DNA of 64,000 nucleotides from NCBI RefSeq assembly GCF_022458865.1, contig NZ_JAJNMU010000005.1:1-64000 (forward strand), written 5' to 3'. How positions within the stretch are numbered: the stretch's first letter is position 1; each line of letters begins with the position of its first letter. The DNA comes from Paenibacillus periandrae. GTDB lineage: Bacteria; Bacillota; Bacilli; Paenibacillales; NBRC-103111. The translations under genes and the position numbers were made by a program. The notes beneath the pieces are model-generated. The model was not told the DNA's origin, searched no databases, and was given only the letters and a program-made list of their open reading frames with translations. Of the stretch, positions 17,728 through 27,810 are shown one piece after another.

Positions 17728-18558
17728 ATGAATATGAATATATTTGCCGTTATGACCGAGATGGAAATGCGGCTGCCTGTGTATGTCACGGGAGCAGGTG
17801 GCTGGCACAATCAGAATATGATGAAGCGGGAGCAAGGTTTTCCCGACTATCAGTGGATTCAAACTTTGAACGGTACCGGGCAGTTAAAGGTCGATGGAAA
17901 AACTTACACCATGCATAGCGGGCAAGGCATGCTGCTATTCCCTGGAGTCATGCATGAATACGAACCCATCACCCCGCCATGGACAGTGCGCTGGGTTACC
18001 TTTAATGGGGCCTGTATGGCCAGCCTGATGGAATCGATGCGTGTACAGGCTTCAACAGTGCTTTATTTACCGAATCCCGATGTGACGCTTGCCGTTATGC
18101 ATTCGATCTTATCCACCCTGCAGTCGCAAAATCCGCTGCGCAGCGCAGAATGCTCTGCACTTGCTTACGAATTGCTGCTTGATTTATTTCTACATGCCTC
18201 TTCTTCGGAGGTACGCTCCAAGCAGCAGCACATGGAGCAGTTGGCGCCTGTGTTTGCTCTCATAGAAGAAAGCTTCGACCAGCCCATTACCATGCAGCAA
18301 ATAGCAGATAAACTTGGAGTTACTCCCCAGCATACGTGCCTGTTATTTCAACAAACGATGGGGATAAGACCGATTGCTTACCTTACTCGTTATCGGCTAA
18401 GCAAAGCCAAGGAACTGTTATTGCAGCCGCTGGAGCTGGAGGTCCGCGAGGTTGCCCGTCAAGTCGGCTATGAGGACTGCAGTTACTTCATTAAGCTGTT
18501 CAAGCGCCAGGAAGGGATTACACCGAGCGCCTTCCGCAGCATGCACCGGCTGCTATAA
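17728..18558 (+). CDS. AraC family transcriptional regulator
   Basis: A 276-residue regulator. The N-terminal half is a cupin-like sensor (motif QTLNGTGQLKVDGKTY..SGQGMLLFPGVMHEY, residues ~45-80) typical of AraC_binding proteins that sense sugars or related ligands. Two helix-turn-helix motifs fill residues ~175-272, with QQIADKLGVTPQHTCLLFQ and VAROVGYEDCSYFIKLFK-like recognition (read VARQVGYEDC). GAGGG precedes the ATG. No sugar operon is adjacent, so the regulon is unknown. Confidence 0.88.
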   Translation: MNMNIFAVMTEMEMRLPVYVTGAGGWHNQNMMKREQGFPDYQWIQTLNGTGQLKVDGKTYTMHSGQGMLLFPGVMHEYEPITPPWTVRWVTFNGACMASLMESMRVQASTVLYLPNPDVTLAVMHSILSTLQSQNPLRSAECSALAYELLLDLFLHASSSEVRSKQQHMEQLAPVFALIEESFDQPITMQQIADKLGVTPQHTCLLFQQTMGIRPIAYLTRYRLSKAKELLLQPLELEVREVARQVGYEDCSYFIKLFKRQEGITPSAFRSMHRLL

Positions 18559-18690
18559 ATACAGAATCGAATCCATAGTGTACAGTTGTAACTCAGAGCA
18601 ATTGGGTGTCCCCCTCGGTGAATTCGCAGCACTTATACGCAATACCAGCCAAACAGTAAATTGGGAATAACGCACCTCTACAATGAACGG

Positions 18691-19551
18691 ATGAATGCTT
18701 ATATGAACCGGAGAGCTTTTATGAAAAAATGCTTATTTACGCTGGCAGGTCTCGTTCTAACACCAACTGCTGGATATACGTATGCCCGATTTGCAGAACC
18801 TCACTGGCTTTATACAAAGGAGATAACTTTACAGCTGATGAGACTGCCCTCGGTTTTTGATGGCATGCGTGTAGTCCAATTCAGCGATGTCCACCTTGGC
18901 TTCCACTACACCGTCGAGCAGTTGAATAAGCTGGTGGATCATATTCAGTCACTGCAGCCGGACCTGATCTGCTTTACAGGCGATTTATTTGATTATTCGG
19001 TTGGCAGCGATGCTGCCCCTGCCGTACAAGCACTCTCTCGTCTGGAGGCCCCTCTTGGCAAAGGCGCTGTGCTTGGTAATCATGATTACTATGGGAAGGA
19101 AAGCGAAAAGATAAAGCGCATTTTGCAGGACAGCGGATTTGCTCTGCTGATGAATCAATCCATTCCCCTAAAACGCGAAAAGTCAACGATCTGGCTAAGC
19201 GGTGTCGACGATATGTGGGATGGCAAGCCTGACCTCCCAAAAGCACTTCGCAACGTGCCGAGTGATGCCTTTACACTGCTGCTCTCGCACTGTCCTGACT
19301 TTGCAGATGTGGCTCTGAAGCATCCAATCGACTTGCAGCTATCCGGTCACAGTCACGGCGGACAGGTTCGCCTGCCTTTCTACGGACATTTGTTTACCCC
19401 TGCTTACGGCTCCAAATATCCAGATGGCTACTACTCACTTGGCGATGGCAAGCTGCAGGTATACACAAACCGAGGTATTGGCGTATCCGTACTCCCAATC
19501 CGTTTCTTCTGCCGACCTGAGCTAAGCGTATTTACGCTCCGATGCAGTTAA
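18691..19551 (+). CDS. Metallophosphoesterase with Tat signal (YkuE-like)
   Basis: A 286-residue calcineurin-type phosphoesterase. The N-terminus NRRAFMKK followed by a hydrophobic stretch is a twin-arginine signal. Metal ligands are in FSDVHLG, TGDLFDY, GNHDYYG, LSHCPDF and SGHSHGGQ. The whole sequence resembles B. subtilis YkuE, a zinc-dependent exported phosphoesterase. The open frame starts at a TTG (18661), but the ATG at 18691 or 18703 is more likely; neither has a strong ribosome binding site. It follows the AraC gene by about 130 bp. Confidence 0.86.
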   Translation: MNAYMNRRAFMKKCLFTLAGLVLTPTAGYTYARFAEPHWLYTKEITLQLMRLPSVFDGMRVVQFSDVHLGFHYTVEQLNKLVDHIQSLQPDLICFTGDLFDYSVGSDAAPAVQALSRLEAPLGKGAVLGNHDYYGKESEKIKRILQDSGFALLMNQSIPLKREKSTIWLSGVDDMWDGKPDLPKALRNVPSDAFTLLLSHCPDFADVALKHPIDLQLSGHSHGGQVRLPFYGHLFTPAYGSKYPDGYYSLGDGKLQVYTNRGIGVSVLPIRFFCRPELSVFTLRCS

Positions 19552-19619
19552 ATGCAAGCCGTACCGTGTCTTGTCGATTGCATAAGACCCCTGAAGTCGA
19601 GTCCCCCCATACACAGCAA

Positions 19620-19651
19620 ACAGCCTGTTTCGCATCAGGCGAACAGGCTGT
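19620..19651 (-). terminator. Hairpin between convergent phosphoesterase and speB
   Basis: ACAGCCTGTT and AACAGGCTGT form a perfect 10-bp stem with a 12-nt loop. On the minus strand TTTGCTGTG follows, so it most likely ends the speE-speB transcript, and it may also act on the plus strand. Confidence 0.65.
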
Positions 19652-19702
19652 CGGATGAATGCTTCCAAACTAATGTCTGGAAATGTTTGAAATCAAGAAA
19701 AG

Positions 19703-20572
19703 CTACTTCACAAGCCCAAGCAAAATTTCACGGATCAGCTTGGCAGCCACAATCTGGGTTTGCTCCGTCGGATCATAAGCGGGAGCTACCTCCACGACAT
19801 CAGCACCAACCACATTCAGGTTGGCAGCAGCCATCGCATGGATCGCACCGAGCAATTCCTTGGAGGTGATGCCCCCAGCTTCGGCTGTACCTGTGCCTGG
19901 TGCGCAGGAAGGGTCAAGCACATCAATATCGATAGTTAAATAAATCGGACGACCAGCCAACTCCGGAAGCACCTTTTTCAACGGCTCAAGTACTTCAAAC
20001 GGGTGGAAATTAATATGTTCACGCGCATATTGGAATTCTTCACGTGAGCCGGAACGGATACCGAACTGATAAATATTGCGGCCCCCGATCAAGCCTGCTG
20101 CTTTACGAAGCGGTGTGGAATGGGATAACGGCTCGCCCTCATACTGCTCACGCAGGTCAGCATGGGCGTCAAAATGAACGATCGCCAGATCGGGATATTT
20201 GGCATACATTTCACGGAACACCGGCCATGAAACCAAATGCTCGCCACCCAAACCGAGTGGGAATTTATTATCCTTCAGCAAGCCTCGCACGTAATCACCG
20301 ATAATTTCCAAGCTCCGTGCTGCATTACCAAAGGGAAGCAGCAAATCGCCCGCATCGAAATACGTCATTTCATCAAGACTTTTGTCCAAATAAGGACTGT
20401 ACTCTTCCAACCCAATCGAAACTTCGCGAATCCGTGTCGGTCCAAACCGCGAGCCCGGACGGAAACTGACGGTATAGTCCATTGGCATACCATAAATAAC
20501 AGCACGGGAAGATTCATAGTTATCGGAGCTTAATATAAATACATTGCCGGAGTAGGCTTGATCCAAACGCAT
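19703..20572 (-). CDS. speB: Agmatinase
   Basis: A 289-residue ureohydrolase that converts agmatine to putrescine and urea in polyamine synthesis. The binuclear manganese site is visible in GGEHLVSW (~108-115), HFDAHADL (~133-140) and TIDIDVLDPSCAPGTGT (~213-229). GAAGGAAG lies 8 nt before the ATG at 20572. It follows speE by 94 bp on the same strand, the B. subtilis speE-speB arrangement, so putrescine is made next to the enzyme that uses it. Confidence 0.93.
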   Translation of the reverse strand: MRLDQAYSGNVFILSSDNYESSRAVIYGMPMDYTVSFRPGSRFGPTRIREVSIGLEEYSPYLDKSLDEMTYFDAGDLLLPFGNAARSLEIIGDYVRGLLKDNKFPLGLGGEHLVSWPVFREMYAKYPDLAIVHFDAHADLREQYEGEPLSHSTPLRKAAGLIGGRNIYQFGIRSGSREEFQYAREHINFHPFEVLEPLKKVLPELAGRPIYLTIDIDVLDPSCAPGTGTAEAGGITSKELLGAIHAMAAANLNVVGADVVEVAPAYDPTEQTQIVAAKLIREILLGLVK

Positions 20573-20666
20573 ACTTTACACTTCCTTCATTAAAATAAGC
20601 AGTATAGCCGATTGTGAAGAAGCGGACTGCTGACAAATTCAAGACCACTATTGCGATCCAAATGTC

Positions 20667-21494
20667 TTACTTACACAGATCTTCAACAAATTTCGGCAGT
20701 GCAAAAGCCGCTTTGTGCAGTCGAGGGCTGTAATATTTAGTATCGATATCAGGAATTTGAGTTTCATCAACCTGCAACGGATCATACTTTTTGCTGCCCA
20801 TTGTGAAGGTCCACAAACCGCTTGGGTAAGTAGGAATGTTGGCACAATAAACGCGGACAATCGGGAAAATTTCTTTCACATCACGATTTACGCTTTGAAT
20901 CAAATCGGCCTTAAACCACGGATTATCCGTTTGTGCAACAAAAATCCCGTCTTCCTTCAAAGACTCGTAAATCCCTTGGTAAAAGCCTTTGCTAAACAGT
21001 TCTACCGCTGGTCCTACCGGTTCGGTCGAATCGACCATGATCACGTCATATGTATTTTTGTGATCGTGGATATGCATGTAGCCATCGTTAACAATGACTT
21101 CCACGCGTGGGTTATCCAGCTCACCGGCAATTTCCGGCAAATACTGCTTGGAATATTCGATAACCTTGCCATCGATATCAACAAGAACCGCTTTCTCCAC
21201 GCCCGGGTGTTTCATCACTTCACGAACAACACCACCATCGCCGCCGCCCACAATCAGCACTTGCTTTGGATTCGGGTGCGTGTACAGCGCAGGATGCGCC
21301 ACCATTTCATGATAAACAAACTCGTCTTTAACGGTCGTCATAACCATACCATCCAATACGAGCATACGACCAAATTCTACTGTATCAATGATAGCAAGAT
21401 CTTGAAAATCGGTTTTCTCCGTTACAAGCGTCTCGCGAATTTTCGCGGTAATCCCGTACTGCTCCGTTTGTTTCTCTGTGTACCATAATTCCAT
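20667..21494 (-). CDS. speE: Spermidine synthase
   Basis: A 275-residue aminopropyltransferase making spermidine from putrescine and decarboxylated AdoMet. It starts MELWYTEKQ, as Bacillus SpeE does, and has [14 protein letters not shown] (~83-96), [19 protein letters not shown] and the catalytic DSTEPVGPA. The frame is open to 21572, but GGTGAG before the ATG at 21494 marks the start. It is transcribed divergently from the pbpG-like gene, as in B. subtilis. Confidence 0.95.
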   Translation of the reverse strand: MELWYTEKQTEQYGITAKIRETLVTEKTDFQDLAIIDTVEFGRMLVLDGMVMTTVKDEFVYHEMVAHPALYTHPNPKQVLIVGGGDGGVVREVMKHPGVEKAVLVDIDGKVIEYSKQYLPEIAGELDNPRVEVIVNDGYMHIHDHKNTYDVIMVDSTEPVGPAVELFSKGFYQGIYESLKEDGIFVAQTDNPWFKADLIQSVNRDVKEIFPIVRVYCANIPTYPSGLWTFTMGSKKYDPLQVDETQIPDIDTKYYSPRLHKAAFALPKFVEDLCK

Positions 21495-21749
21495 GTTCAT
21501 CTCACCTTTCTTGTTTACGAATCTCAAGCCGATATAGCCCCAAAATCCGGGTCGATTGGCTTCGTCAGCCAATAGCTATGCGTCAAGTTGTATTATAGTG
21601 TATCTACTCGAAAATGCAACCTTAAACGGCCCAAAGGAGCCGTGTTCAAAATAAATTAACATTATAACGGTTTCCGATGATTAGCGGTTTGCGATTTTTT
21701 CCATACTGGTGTTATAGGCAATCAGGATCGCAAATAACCGAAAGGATGG

Positions 21750-23834
21750 ATGACCGTGTCCCAAGAGCCCAGCAACCGCCCCTCCCGTGTCGAGCAGCAA
21801 AGCTCCAATAGTAAACCGGGTCTCCATGGCTTTCAACGCTTCAAAACGTTCTGCTCGTTAACATTTTCAACTATCTTGATGTGTGCGGCTGTACTCTTTG
21901 TAGCGCTCTTGTACATGCGCTCCCAGGCACTTCCGGTATCGAAAATGGCACCTGCAACCGAAATCTATGATATTCATGGGCAAGTCCTGGATACGTTGAA
22001 TGGCGGAAAAAACAGCCAAAGCGTTACCCTCCAGGAAATATCCCCGTATTTGATACAGGCGACACTAGCCGTAGAAGACCGGAACTTTTATCATCATGTT
22101 GGCTTTGACTTGAAAGGGATCGCACGCGCTGCGGTCGTTAATATACAGCACATGTCCAAGGTGCAGGGCGCCGGCACGATTACTCAGCAGTTGGCGCGTA
22201 ATCTGTATTTATCGCATGAGCGCACATGGACGCGGAAGCTGAAGGAAACGTATTATGCCGTGCAGATGGAGCTGCAAATGAGTAAGGATGAGATTTTGGA
22301 CGAGTATCTGAATCAAATCTATTACGGGCACTCCACCTACGGTATACAGGCTGCCGCCAAGCTGTTTTTTGGAAAAGATGCGGCTAATTTAACATTGGCG
22401 GAAAGCGCCATGCTGGCCGGTATTCCCAAAGGTCCGCGTTATTTCTCTCCTTATTATGATTTGAAGAGCGCCAAGGAACGGCAGCAAACGGTACTCCAGA
22501 CCATGGCTACAGCAGGTATGATCACACAGCAGGAAGCCGATGATGCTGGCAAGGTTCAGCTGAATATTTTAACACTTGAGCCGCGTAAACCAGCGATTGC
22601 CGGTTATTTCCGGGATTATGTGCGAAGTCTGGCTACTGAGCAGTATGGCATAACGGAGGAGCAATTTGATGAAGGCGGACTTCGAGTGTACACCACGCTG
22701 GATAGTTCGTCACAGCAGATTGCCGAGGAGGTCGTCGCCGCTCAAATGGAACCGTATGGAGACATGCAGGCAGCGCTGATCGCAATCGATCCACGTAATG
22801 GTTATGTACGCGCCATGGTTGGAGGACGGAGCTATGCGGACAACCAGTTTAACCGCGTGTTCGCCACAACACGTCAGCCCGGCTCAGCATTCAAGCCGAT
22901 TGTGTATGTGACCGCTATGCAGCAAAAGCAATTCACACCGCTTACCCGCTTTAAAAGCGAACCGACCACCTTCACCTACGATAATGGCCGGCAGACCTAT
23001 ACACCCAATAATTTTGGCAGCGTCTATTACAACTGGATTGATCTGCGGCAGGCGATAGCCAAATCAGACAATATATTTGCTGTCCACTCCATCATTGAAA
23101 CAGGAGCAGAAAACGTAATCGCAACGGCACGCAAAATGGGAATCACCAGTCCGATGAAGCCGCTGCCTTCATTAGCACTAGGAACCTTCCCTGTCAGTCC
23201 GTTCGAGATGGCTTCGGCTTTTGCCGTCTTCGCCAATGGCGGTGTGCGTGTTGAACCGACAGCAATACTTAAGATTGAGAACCGCAGCGGCCGGGTGCTC
23301 TATGAAGCCCAGCCCAAACGAGAGCAGGTAATCGAGCCTCCGTATACGTATGTCATGACCCAATTGATGGAAAGTGTGTTCGAGCAAGGGGGGACTGGCA
23401 ACCGGGTATCAACCGTGATCAAACGGCCCGTAGCTGGTAAAACCGGCACAACCAATACCGATGCCTGGCTTGTCGGGTATACACCTGAGCTCTCTACGGC
23501 CGTCTGGGTCGGCTATGACAAGGATCGTAATATCAGTACGCTAGAGTCTCATGTCGCGGCGCCGATTTTTGCTGAATTCACCGAGCGGTCGTTAGAATCG
23601 GTTCCGCCGAAGCTGTTTCCTGTCCCGGATGGCGTGGTGACTGTTAATATTGATCCCGTGAGCGGCAAGCTTGCCAACGAGGACTGCCCCAAGTCGCGAC
23701 CTGAGGCTTTTGTCCAAGGTACAGAACCTACTACGTATTGCACAGAGCAGCCTGCGAAAAAGGACGGCAACGCACCTGTTAAACCGAAGGGTAGATCATG
23801 GTGGGAAGATCTGAAGCGCTGGTGGAACGACTAG
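21750..23834 (+). CDS. pbpG: Class A penicillin-binding protein (PbpG-like)
   Basis: A 694-residue bifunctional peptidoglycan synthase: cytoplasmic tail, one membrane helix (~34-56), GT51 glycosyltransferase (Glu109 in AVEDRNFYHH, then TITQQLARNLYL) and a transpeptidase with Ser379 (SAFK), SDN (439-441) and KTGT (564-567). Length and location beside speE-speB match B. subtilis pbpG, which acts in spore wall synthesis. ATG at 21750 is 4 nt from AAAGGATGG; the GTG at 21756 is better spaced and may be used. Its last 56 bp overlap the convergent hydrolase gene. Confidence 0.92.
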   Translation: MTVSQEPSNRPSRVEQQSSNSKPGLHGFQRFKTFCSLTFSTILMCAAVLFVALLYMRSQALPVSKMAPATEIYDIHGQVLDTLNGGKNSQSVTLQEISPYLIQATLAVEDRNFYHHVGFDLKGIARAAVVNIQHMSKVQGAGTITQQLARNLYLSHERTWTRKLKETYYAVQMELQMSKDEILDEYLNQIYYGHSTYGIQAAAKLFFGKDAANLTLAESAMLAGIPKGPRYFSPYYDLKSAKERQQTVLQTMATAGMITQQEADDAGKVQLNILTLEPRKPAIAGYFRDYVRSLATEQYGITEEQFDEGGLRVYTTLDSSSQQIAEEVVAAQMEPYGDMQAALIAIDPRNGYVRAMVGGRSYADNQFNRVFATTRQPGSAFKPIVYVTAMQQKQFTPLTRFKSEPTTFTYDNGRQTYTPNNFGSVYYNWIDLRQAIAKSDNIFAVHSIIETGAENVIATARKMGITSPMKPLPSLALGTFPVSPFEMASAFAVFANGGVRVEPTAILKIENRSGRVLYEAQPKREQVIEPPYTYVMTQLMESVFEQGGTGNRVSTVIKRPVAGKTGTTNTDAWLVGYTPELSTAVWVGYDKDRNISTLESHVAAPIFAEFTERSLESVPPKLFPVPDGVVTVNIDPVSGKLANEDCPKSRPEAFVQGTEPTTYCTEQPAKKDGNAPVKPKGRSWWEDLKRWWND

Positions 23835-24645
23835 TAGAATGATCTGCCAAAAATCCGGTCAGCTCTTCACTGAATTTGTCCGGCTCATCGAACAGCATGG
23901 CATGTCCGCTTTCTTCGAAAACGACCAGTTTGGAGTTGGCAATAGCCCGATTCGTCAGCTTGGCCAGCTCGAAGGAACAAATCTGATCCTTCTCTCCGTG
24001 AAAGATAGCGGTAGGTACCCTGATGCTTGCCAAATCGCCGCGCAAGTCCTCATCCCGCAGCGATTCCAACGCCCGCAGGGTGCCTTGTGCCGAAGCATTT
24101 ACCGCATGCTGGTGGAGCCAATCCTCAAAGCTTGCACTGCCGTCTTTGTCGGTAAATATTTTACTGAAATCCGTCACCATCTGCGGGCGGTCTGCAAGTG
24201 TAGCGAGCATCAGTTTTTCAATCTGCTCTTCAGGAGCTCCAAACGGAAAGTTGTTACGTTGGATAAACGAGGGTGCTGCGGCGCCCATCAGCAGCAGCTT
24301 GGCAATACCGTGACCCTCATGGCGGGACATGTATCGTATCGCAACCGCACCACCCAGTGAAAATCCGGCCAAAACTGCGTTGTCCAGCTTAAGCTCATCG
24401 ATTACCGCACGGATATCGTCAGCCAGCCGATTATAGGAATAGCCCTCCCACGGGCTGTCAGATCGGCCAAAACCGCGCAAGTCGATCCCGACACAACGAT
24501 AGCCCTGACGTGGCAGCTGCATAAATTGGTATTCAAACATGGTGTGATCTAAAGGCCAGCCGTGAATAAACAACACAGGTGTCCCTTCACCGATATCCTC
24601 AACATATATCTTAACCTTGTCATCAACCTGAATATATTGTCCCAT
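23779..24645 (-). CDS. Alpha/beta hydrolase
   Basis: A 288-residue alpha/beta-hydrolase-fold enzyme. The oxyanion motif HGWPLDH (~29-35), the nucleophile elbow GFSLGG (~94-99, Ser96), the acid in FHGEKDQIC and the His in EESGHAML are all present. The family includes haloperoxidase-like esterases; the substrate cannot be told. The C-terminal ~20 residues are polar and extend over the pbpG-like gene's end, and may be a late extension. GGAGGTACAGAGA precedes the ATG. Confidence 0.88.
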   Translation of the reverse strand: MGQYIQVDDKVKIYVEDIGEGTPVLFIHGWPLDHTMFEYQFMQLPRQGYRCVGIDLRGFGRSDSPWEGYSYNRLADDIRAVIDELKLDNAVLAGFSLGGAVAIRYMSRHEGHGIAKLLLMGAAAPSFIQRNNFPFGAPEEQIEKLMLATLADRPQMVTDFSKIFTDKDGSASFEDWLHQHAVNASAQGTLRALESLRDEDLRGDLASIRVPTAIFHGEKDQICSFELAKLTNRAIANSKLVVFEESGHAMLFDEPDKFSEELTGFLADHSTSRSTSASDLPTMIYPSV

Positions 24646-24859
24646 TCTCTGTACCTCCGGTCATTAGGATTGGCATGATATGCTGAACATGCGGCATACC
24701 TGCTACTATTTCTTACCCGAATGGCTTCCCCTTTCAAACGATTCGTCAAAATTGTTTAACAATCGTTGGCTTGTATTCCCAGCCCTACTCGCTTATTCTG
24801 AAGGTAAAGGCGGCCGTAACGCCGTCCATTGCCAACTCAATAGAGGAGTGTGTACGCAT

Positions 24860-25690
24860 ATGGGTCTGCATGGCGAATGGGTACAATATGGTGATCATCA
24901 GCAATATTCGGGTTATTTGGCGCTTCCCGAAGGTCCGGCACCGCTTGCGAAGCCTGCGGTCCTGGTTATTCAGGAAATATGGGGTGTCGACCCCCATATT
25001 CAGGATTTGACGAGACGGTTCGCGCAGGCCGGCTTTATCGCTTTTGCGCCGGACCTGTTCCATCAGGCAGGCGGCAAACCGCCTCGGCTGCAGGAGCAGC
25101 GTATCGAGGACGCGAAGCGGTTTCTCGATACACTGCCCCCGGCAGCATGGCGTGACCCACAAGTGCGCACAGCAGCGCTTGGCGCTCTGCCCGAGGCACA
25201 GGGTCAAGCCATCGGCGAGACGCTGGAGGAGATCCTCGCGGCCGGGACGAAGACGGCCGCGTATGTGGCTGTGCTCGAGGCCAGCGCAGGCTTTCTGCGC
25301 GAGTACGAGAGTGGGTCGCGGCGGCGCCCGGTTGCCGCGGTAGGCTATTGCCTGGGCGGGATGCTATCCGCCCAGCTGGCCACGCGCGACGCCGAGCTGC
25401 GCGGCGCGGTCGTGTTCTACGGCAACCTGCCGCAGGCGGAGCAGGTTGCGCAGCTGAACTGCCCTGTGCTTGGTTTCTTCGGTGAATTGGATACCCGAAT
25501 CACGGATCAGGTTCCAGCCTTTGCTGAAGCTATGAAACAGAAGGGCAAGTCATTTGACTATCGGATCTACGAAGGCGCTCCACATGCATTTGCCAATGAT
25601 ACACGAGCCTCTTACCGAGCCGAGCCGGCTCAGGACTCGTTTGCCAAGACCTTGACCTTTATGCGGGAGCATCTCACCACTCTTGAATAA
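24860..25690 (+). CDS. Dienelactone hydrolase family protein
   Basis: A 276-residue alpha/beta hydrolase with a cysteine nucleophile. The signature residues are Glu in VIQEIWGVDPHI, Cys in GYCLGGML, Asp in FGELDTRI and His in EGAPHAFAND, as in dienelactone hydrolases. The frame is open from 24680, but GAGGAG before the ATG at 24860 and the start of homology place the start there. The stretch ~24,960-25,450 is much richer in G and C than its neighbours. Residues ~85-150 seem longer than in the usual ~240-residue family members. Confidence 0.88.
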   Translation: MGLHGEWVQYGDHQQYSGYLALPEGPAPLAKPAVLVIQEIWGVDPHIQDLTRRFAQAGFIAFAPDLFHQAGGKPPRLQEQRIEDAKRFLDTLPPAAWRDPQVRTAALGALPEAQGQAIGETLEEILAAGTKTAAYVAVLEASAGFLREYESGSRRRPVAAVGYCLGGMLSAQLATRDAELRGAVVFYGNLPQAEQVAQLNCPVLGFFGELDTRITDQVPAFAEAMKQKGKSFDYRIYEGAPHAFANDTRASYRAEPAQDSFAKTLTFMREHLTTLE

Positions 25691-25697
25691 AATGAAT

Positions 25698-25750
25698 AAC
25701 AGCCAAGCATCTCCCTACCACCTGAGTGGCTTTGAGGCTGCTTGGCTGTT
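25698..25750 (+). terminator. Hairpin after the dienelactone hydrolase gene
   Basis: AACAGCCAAGC and GCTTGGCTGTT form a perfect 11-bp stem enclosing a second small stem (CCACCTGAGTGG). It lies 8 nt after the stop codon. There is no T-run, so efficiency is uncertain. Confidence 0.55.
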
Positions 25751-25826
25751 ATGATTATCAATGTATCATAGCATCTGTAGGCTGCGAACATACAAATATG
25801 AGATATGGATAGGAGTCATTTGAACA

Positions 25827-26342
25827 ATGAATCTAGCATCTGTTCAGCAAATCACACAGCGGTTTGATGCAGCTGGAATTACCTATGCAACAGGCGGAAG
25901 CGGTTTGTTATACGCTCTGGGCCTTACGGAACGGGTTAGGGACTGGGACTTAACCACCGAGGCTCCATTTGAAGCTGTTGCTCAAGCCTTGCAGGACATC
26001 GACTTTATTAGCTTGCCAAGCGGTGATTATCCGTTTGCCAGCAGCTTCCGTCTGTCTGTGGAGGATAACGATCTGCCTGTCGATATTATAGGCCGATATG
26101 CCATTCACAGTGAATCAGGAATATGTCAACTGACTACTTGGGTTACAAGTAACTGGAAAAGCCTCAACATGGGAAGCCCCGAAATCTGGGCAGCAGCCTA
26201 TACTCTGATGAAACGTGATTCTAAAGCCGAGCTGCTATTCAGCTATATCATTGAAAAAGGCGCGAATCGCGAAATCGTGCACAGCCTGCTGGATGAACCG
26301 CTACCGTCTGCTCTCCGCAGCCGCCTTCAATCGTTGCTTTAA
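25827..26342 (+). CDS. Small nucleotidyltransferase-like protein
   Basis: A 171-residue soluble protein. Residues ~20-45 read GGSGLLYALGLTERVRDWDLTTEAP, resembling the GG/GS plus DxD-like core of nucleotidyltransferase-fold proteins, followed by PVDIIGRYAIH with a possible third acidic residue. The remainder is helical. No toxin or antitoxin partner adjoins it. AGGAG lies 11 nt before the ATG. It ends 3 bp from the convergent MFS gene. The fold assignment is tentative. Confidence 0.6.
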   Translation: MNLASVQQITQRFDAAGITYATGGSGLLYALGLTERVRDWDLTTEAPFEAVAQALQDIDFISLPSGDYPFASSFRLSVEDNDLPVDIIGRYAIHSESGICQLTTWVTSNWKSLNMGSPEIWAAAYTLMKRDSKAELLFSYIIEKGANREIVHSLLDEPLPSALRSRLQSLL

Positions 26343-26345
26343 CTA

Positions 26346-27560
26346 TTACAGGCTCCCTGAAGCTCCCTGGGAGTGTGCGGCTGCTGATTTATTTTGCGAC
26401 CATACCGCAGCACCAGCCGAACAAAGCAGCAGCAGACCCGTCACCCAAAATACACTGTGTATCGAGAAAATGCCGCTTATATATCCCCCAACGAGGGGCC
26501 CCAGCATACCTCCGAGCATACTCGCCGTCTGATTAAGCCCGAACGCCCGTCCGCGAAAGTCTGCAGGCGTTGTACGGATAACCAATCCATTCAATGCCGG
26601 GAACACCGCACAGAAAAAGGCCCCGTACACAAAGCGAATAATCGAGAAGCCCCAAATTCCATGAAATAGAACTTGCGCCAGATTGCCTAATCCACCGGCG
26701 ATCAGACCAATGATCAGCACTTTATGGAAACCCACTTTGTCTGCCAGCTTGCCCCATCGCGAAGCAAACAGAATACCCGCAATACCCACCAGCGAAAATA
26801 CAATTCCCGCCATTAACGATGCATTTTTCACAGACCCGCCGATCTGTACGATGTACAAAGGCAGCACAGGTTCAATCGTCATTATCGAAAACTGGGTGAT
26901 CAGCGTAATGCCAAGCAAGGTTAAAAACGGTCGGTTCTGCACAGCCATGCGCATGGACCCGCTTATCGAGCTGCGCTCCTTGCTTCGCACTACCTTTTCT
27001 TCCTTTACCCAAAGCAATACCAGCAAGGCGCTCATCAGCACCAGCACACCAGCACTTGCGAAAGCTACGCGGCTATCAAACAAATTGGCAATCACACCGC
27101 CCAGCAGGGGTCCAATAATTCCTCCTGTAGCCGTTGAGGTGGATATCGTGGCCATCGCATAGCCTACCTTATCTTCCGGTGTGTTCGTTCCGATCAGAGC
27201 GATCGATCCCGGAATAAACCCGCTAAGCAGTCCCTGCAAAATACGCAGTCCCAATAATTCATAGGGATTCGTCACCAGAGAAGTCAGCAAATAAATCACA
27301 CAAAGCACAATACCGGCGCGCACAATCATCGGCTTGCGTCCGTACTTGTCGCCCATTGCCCCCCAGAAGGGTGAAGCGATAGCACCTGCTAAAAAAGCGG
27401 AACTGAATATGAGTCCCGACCACATCTCAATATGATCCTGAACACCAATATGAAGCAGGAACAGAGGCAAGAAAGGAATCACCATCGAAAAGCTGGCCGA
27501 TGTAATAAAGCACCCGACCCACAGAAGCCATAAATTCCGTTTCCACATTTCCACTTGCAT
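26346..27560 (-). CDS. MFS drug-type exporter
   Basis: A 404-residue transporter with about 12 membrane helices. Motif A is GAMGDKYGRKPMI (~67-79) and the antiporter motif C region reads TGGIIGPLLGGVI (~144-156), which points to proton-coupled export rather than uptake. It most resembles multidrug efflux proteins of the DHA1 family. AAGGAG lies only 3 nt before the ATG at 27560; a GTG two codons on has better spacing. No regulator is adjacent. Confidence 0.9.
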   Translation of the reverse strand: MQVEMWKRNLWLLWVGCFITSASFSMVIPFLPLFLLHIGVQDHIEMWSGLIFSSAFLAGAIASPFWGAMGDKYGRKPMIVRAGIVLCVIYLLTSLVTNPYELLGLRILQGLLSGFIPGSIALIGTNTPEDKVGYAMATISTSTATGGIIGPLLGGVIANLFDSRVAFASAGVLVLMSALLVLLWVKEEKVVRSKERSSISGSMRMAVQNRPFLTLLGITLITQFSIMTIEPVLPLYIVQIGGSVKNASLMAGIVFSLVGIAGILFASRWGKLADKVGFHKVLIIGLIAGGLGNLAQVLFHGIWGFSIIRFVYGAFFCAVFPALNGLVIRTTPADFRGRAFGLNQTASMLGGMLGPLVGGYISGIFSIHSVFWVTGLLLLCSAGAAVWSQNKSAAAHSQGASGSL

Positions 27561-27728
27561 TCACTCCTTAATGCCCGATCTTATGAAGTCTCGCTCATCG
27601 AAGGATACAATGAAACTCTTCATTAATAATTAACAAAGTAAATGGTAGCACTCTTATACGGGTGTGTAAACCATTGTCGCTCGTAATTTCTAGATTCAAT
27701 AGAACATTTCATAATCAACAATGCAAAC

Positions 27729-27761
27729 AAGCTTTCCTGCTGCCGAGGCTCAGGAAAGCTT
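27729..27761 (-). terminator. Hairpin after the aldo/keto reductase gene
   Basis: AAGCTTTCCTG and CAGGAAAGCTT make a perfect 11-bp stem with an 11-nt loop, 50 nt after the aldo/keto reductase stop. The tail on the minus strand (GTTTGC) is poor in T. Confidence 0.55.
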
Positions 27762-27810
27762 TCATTCATTTGCCTATCGAATATCAATTTCTATGGTCAT
27801 GTATCCTCTT

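Noticed and set aside
24680..24859. 60-codon N-terminal extension of the dienelactone hydrolase
   Set aside because: No family similarity and no start signal; a clear GAGGAG site precedes the ATG at 24860.
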